Source: Eudromia elegans
Taxonomy: Eukaryota; Chordata; Aves; Tinamiformes; Tinamidae
Assembly: GCA_003342815.1 (NCBI GenBank)
Contig: PTEX01000120.1
Location: forward strand, 706,562 to 770,561
Direction: 5' to 3'
DNA: 64,000 nt
The notes under the pieces are model-generated. The model worked only from the letters and a program-made list of their open reading frames with translations, made no database searches and was not told where the DNA came from. A program made the translations under genes and the position numbers. Within the stretch, counting starts at the first letter, position 1. Every line of letters starts with the position of its first letter. Shown piece after piece: positions 59,505-64,000 of the stretch.

Positions 59505-62500
59505 CTCACTCTAATAATATCTTATAAAGAACCTTATTAAAAATCTGAATATTATATATAAATGAGAGTCACCTTTATCTCCTGTCTTAATTCTGTTTCT
59601 TCACACTACAAAAATCTTTATTTCCAGCCTAGAATCTCCTGGTATCACTGATTAAATCTGAAATTTGTGATGTTAATAATGAAAGTAAACATTAATGGAA
59701 TAGACATTTTCATTCGCTATTACTAAAATTTATGAGTTCTACAGATTTACAAAATACAGTCATAAACATTAAAAACATAAAAAGTCACGCAGAGCTTTAT
59801 CTTGTTATCCAGCTTTTCTTTTTTAAAAATAAGTTGAAACATTTATTTTTTTCTCTCACTAGCTGTTACTGTTTTATAATATTTTATATTTTATAATTAA
59901 CCAAAGAAAAAGATATTATAAAATTGTTGAATCATTCAGATAGATGGAAGAACAGTTTCTTTCTCTGTTATAATCACAGTCATTTTTCTAGAAGTGTTAA
60001 AAGCAAGAATAAAAATCATATGCTGCTTTTTGTAAATCCTGCCAACATATACCAGAAAAGAAAAATAAAGAGAAGAGACTTATAACTTGAAGAAGACACT
60101 AATCTAAAATACCTTAAATGATATAATTAATTAAAAATACTTTCACTTCTTCTACATAGAATGTATTTGCTTTCATCTTGGTCCTTTCCTTCCATCTTCG
60201 CTCCTCTACCAGCTGTTTTGTTCACTATGTATGGCACCTACAAAAAAAGGATACTGCGTACGTACTTTCTTAACATTTCTTTCTTCTTCTTTCAAACACT
60301 TCTTAACACTTCTTCTTTCCTCGCAATTCTGTCATATAAATACATATGAAAAGTGCAAAAGTATCCACTTTATGTTTGCATTAGCCTTAATCATAGCTAT
60401 CAGTGACCATGTATCACCACAGTCCCATGTATGCAATACGGTTCCAAATCTATGTCTGCCAAGTTGATAAGTGTATCAGTGATGTCTTTTTGCTTGCCAC
60501 CTTTACTAAAAATTGACCAGAAATGAATGAGAGAAAATCAGCTGTGTAGATGGAGTTGTTTTGACCACACTCATTTGGTCAATTTTCCTTTCAAAATTCC
60601 TCTGTATCAGACATTTCAAACTAAATAGCACGAGTCTCTAGAACTAGGTTAAAAAAAAAAAAAGAAAAGAAAAACATAGTCTTGTTGTTTTGTGGAATCC
60701 TTCCAGATGTCTTTTTTTTTTTTTCTTATTTTGCTCTGTGGCCTTATCTGTTAAATCACCATAGAATAAATAAGTAATTCTGGAAAGTTCCAGAGAAGTG
60801 AGCAGTCTCAGTTTGAGCTAGCATGAGGATTCACACTTGGTTTTCCACGGGGAGGCCTTTGGAACTCTGAGGAGAGATATCTAGAATTTCATCATGGACA
60901 CAGTCCTTTTCCTAATGAAACAGTAGTGAAAATCAGGTTTTTATCTGTGAACCTCTCAACTCAATAAAAAATATTTTCTCATAATAAAACTTTCACTGAA
61001 CCCTTCTAGTCAGCTCTATCCATTTATGGTATCGGAGAGCACCTGAAATGGTCTACTTGTCCCAGTCTCTGTCCTTTGGCACCTAGATCAATGAACACAA
61101 AATGCCATTGCTTCAGGTAGACGAAGATGTGAAAAATATTTGCATAGAATGGACAAAGTGTTTAGTATAGGTATAACTGGAACTAGACTAACAAATAATG
61201 GAGGGGAAAATGATAATCAACTGCTAATGTAATTTCCCCTGACTTCAAATGGTGGAATGAAACTTAATCTATTTTTAAAATCTTAATTAGCTAAGAATAA
61301 GGACATCGTGTGTAGTCTTCTTCAGTTGACAAAACAGTGAAGAACATATATCTTGAGTTAGACCTCACAACCAACATTAACAATTAAGGTTTCTGTCTCC
61401 TGCAATTGCACAAGCTGAGGATAAGCAGATTCCCTTAGGCTGATGTTTTAGTCAGAAAATTAAGTGTGATTTCTAGAACTCAGCACAAAACACTATAGTT
61501 CATATTGCAGGACAGGAATTTACATTTCAGAATTGTCCTATCTAATATAGTTATCCTACTGGTAATACACAATGTCTTTAATAGCTTCATTCAATCCAAT
61601 ACAACTTCAGAACCTTCTGAGGTTCTTTCATTTAATGATTCTTAATTAATTTGCTGCATGAAAGACTTTACCACATCTACAGTCTCCAAATTAGAGTTCT
61701 CATTAATCGTCAGCCAAAACACTAGTAATTAGGAAGAATATGAAAGTAGCAAGTAACAGGAATTTTCCTGCAGTACTGGAGCAATCATACTGCTAGTAAC
61801 AAAGGAATTGAGAGTGACATGCAAAGATAACATAGCCTTTGTCTGAATGTATTTGTCCTTATTCTCATCTTGCAGTCTGGAAAATACTCAGAGACTATTA
61901 CAGAATTCCTAGTGCATTTTATTGGAGTATAGATCATTTCATTTTCATTCAGGAGCTAGACTATCTCATGAAGTCATGCCTCTTATCTAAAAGGTTGCAT
62001 TTTGAAATTTCATAAAAGATAACATAAAGACAATTTGGTGAGAGATCTGGGTTAAAGTATTGAATCTTTTTGCCTTTAAGATACTTTGTCTCATCAGGCC
62101 AGGTTGCTTTTGACTAGAGTGCATCACATCAAAAGATAATTTATGATTATTCTCTTATATGCTAGAAAGCCAGTACTATTGGTTGAATCCTACCTTCAAA
62201 AAAAATTCATCTCATGAATGGATCTAATTTTAAATAGCTCAAACCCAGAAATGGACTGAATCTCATGTGTAAAGGCTTAAACTCTTTTTTTTTTTCTTTC
62301 TGTGGAAACTTGTGGAAAGTATGAAGTACCTATTCCATGCTAGCATTTAGGATATGTCTAGGATATGTCTAATCAGACCCAGTAGGTTTTTCTTGTATTT
62401 AAAATGCCTGTATTAGGGCCTTGGTTACCCTGGGCGCTATTTTTTCATCTATTAGACTCCAAGTCAGTCTTGAAGTTCGTGTAGATAGGTATTTCATCCA

Positions 62501-62887
62501 ATGCCAACATGCCATATGAAATTTAGAATCAATCTTCCAGAGAAAATTGTTATTTCACTATGTATATACACTGTGTCCTAAGAAGTTACTTAAAAAAATG
62601 TGACTACGAACATCATAAAAGAAGTTACTATATTTTATATTTGTTTTCTTGTGCTTTGTGTAAGATAAGTAAATGTAAATGGGAGCTCAGCTTTCAAAAA
62701 AATCTATTCAGAAATCTTTTGAGAATCTATTGAGAAAAAATGACTCTAAGCTCTTTCGAAAAATTGTTACCACATTTATTACCCTTTTACTATTCTAGGC
62801 ACCTGTAAATATAATATGATAATGCTGAATAACCTTCCAACACTATGGCTCGTGTTTTTTTTTTTTTCCGGAAAAAGTCCTAGACAG

Positions 62888-62891
<4 letters not shown>

Positions 62892-62927
<36 letters not shown>
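62892..62927. repeat. (TA)18 microsatellite
   Basis: An uninterrupted TA dinucleotide array of about 36 bp, self-complementary and followed by further AT-rich inverted sequence (ttatatataaaac). Its length is probably polymorphic. Confidence 0.95.
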
Positions 62928-62932
<5 letters not shown>

Positions 62933-64000
62933 ATATTATATATAAAACTATGATCTTAGCCGTGTGTGTATGAGCATTCAAAATCTATACACCTTTTACA
63001 TATTAAACTAATATGATATGTTGTCAGATGATCTTTTCATCTATCACCCGTCCCTTATATTTCATAGGCTTTATGTCTAAAGCGTATTTGCTGTCCACTG
63101 TACTCTGAATTCCTGGTAGTTTATTAGACTGCTTTGCACTGATTATTCCTTATGAATTTCCAGATACTGTGAAATCTGCAGAATTTTGCTTTTACAGATA
63201 AATTGAAAAGACACTGCTAGTACAAGCCTCTTACAAGAGAAAATCACATGGAACAAAAGAGCTCATATTTTTGTTGTGTGTAAGGCCGTCTCCAGTCTTA
63301 CATAATTTAAAACATTTATCTTTATTTGCTGTGGTAATAGAATATTTTGCAATAGTTTTATGCATATTTGAACAAATAAAATATATAGCATTATGATATT
63401 GTTTTCATTTATGTGGAATGATTTTACCTTTTTTGGTTTTGCTGTGGAATTTCAAGGAATAGAAAATATATTTAAGCTATATTTTATTTCAGATGTAACT
63501 ATAAAAAATCTTACTTTCAATAAAAGATTACATAAAATATTGACCTAGTACTTGACTGTTAGATAATATTAGATTTCTGCAGTCCTGTGTCTTCTCTCTG
63601 TGAAGAAGGAATCACTGACCGATTTGGGGTAAATAATTTTTTCTCCCCTTTTCTTGTGGCTCAGCCCAGTTTCAAATTAGACTTATTAACTCAGTTCTTC
63701 TTTTGCTTAAATCTGGACATATCCATGGGAGGGCACTGTTAGCTTAAGACTGCTCTGGGTCCGACCTGGTCCTGAATATTTTCATAACAATATCCTAGAA
63801 TCAGTAACACCACAACATGGAGCTTGGAGAACATAGCCTGAAGATACCAAGTCCCTCTGCAGGATGTAGTCTTGCTACACAATGGCCAGTTTGAAGTGGA
63901 GATAAGAAACACCACTGAATCTATATAGAAGTAATCAAGGATTCATTGCGGAGAAAATTAGTATAGTTTTGCATCTAAGGAAAGTGAGGCAAAGACCAGA

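Larger units (their letters stand above)
58169..64000. other. AT-rich non-coding sequence with simple repeats
   Basis: Homopolymer T runs (58618-58632, about 60711-60724, about 62855-62869), the TTTA array and the (TA)n array are the only structured features. No gene, RNA or alignable transposon was found. Confidence 0.55.

Noticed and set aside
1-64000. CRISPR arrays, bacterial operons, phage modules or a defence system
   Set aside because: No direct-repeat/spacer arrays, no dense coding and no ribosome binding sites; the CR1 and LTR content marks it as vertebrate (avian) DNA.

Overview
The window looks like AT-rich, gene-poor nuclear DNA from a bird. The main evidence is at least eight CR1 LINE pieces, several ending in the avian-type 3' terminal repeat (ATTCTATGAT-like units), plus three solo LTRs of endogenous retroviruses with short target-site duplications. 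There are no operons, ribosome binding sites, CRISPR arrays or phage-like genes, so a prokaryotic reading does not fit. A turtle or crocodilian is a less likely alternative, because CR1 is shared across reptiles.

Layout. 1-90: a CR1 stub (minus). 1867-2685: an old CR1 copy (minus). 2686-18753: about 16 kb of unique AT-rich sequence with simple repeats and a compound minisatellite at 16177-16291. 18754-18851: a CR1 3' end (plus), followed at 18921-19517 by a minus-strand solo LTR with tandem repeats in U3. 19522-37499: unique DNA holding a probable MIR-like tRNA-derived SINE (26690-26815, minus), a GC-richer island (30315-31031) and a 100-bp TAAAA array (34041-34140). 37500-37660: an old CR1 fragment (minus). 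40165-40839: a plus-strand CR1 split by a 326-bp solo LTR with a perfect 5-bp target duplication. 43952-44765: a CR1 copy (minus) of the same subtype, forming an inverted pair with the previous one. 45050-45375: a C-rich island. 50955-52531: a plus-strand CR1 split by a 602-bp solo LTR. 58067-58168: a CR1 3' end (minus). The remainder to 64000 is AT-rich with microsatellites, the largest being (TA)n at 62892-62927.

No protein-coding gene can be established. The longer open frames are CR1 reverse-transcriptase remnants or chance frames in AT-rich DNA. Four short stretches have splice-site-like borders and an open frame and are listed as weak exon candidates: 9153-9206 (+), 10074-10176 (+), 46228-46392 (-) and 47942-48027 (+). 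The minus-strand candidate at 46228-46392 is the best, with a strong polypyrimidine acceptor, 54 codons, a stop, and a composition unlike its AT-rich surroundings. The window is most simply a gene desert or part of very large introns, whose recognisable history is repeated CR1 insertion followed by retroviral LTR insertion, twice directly into CR1.
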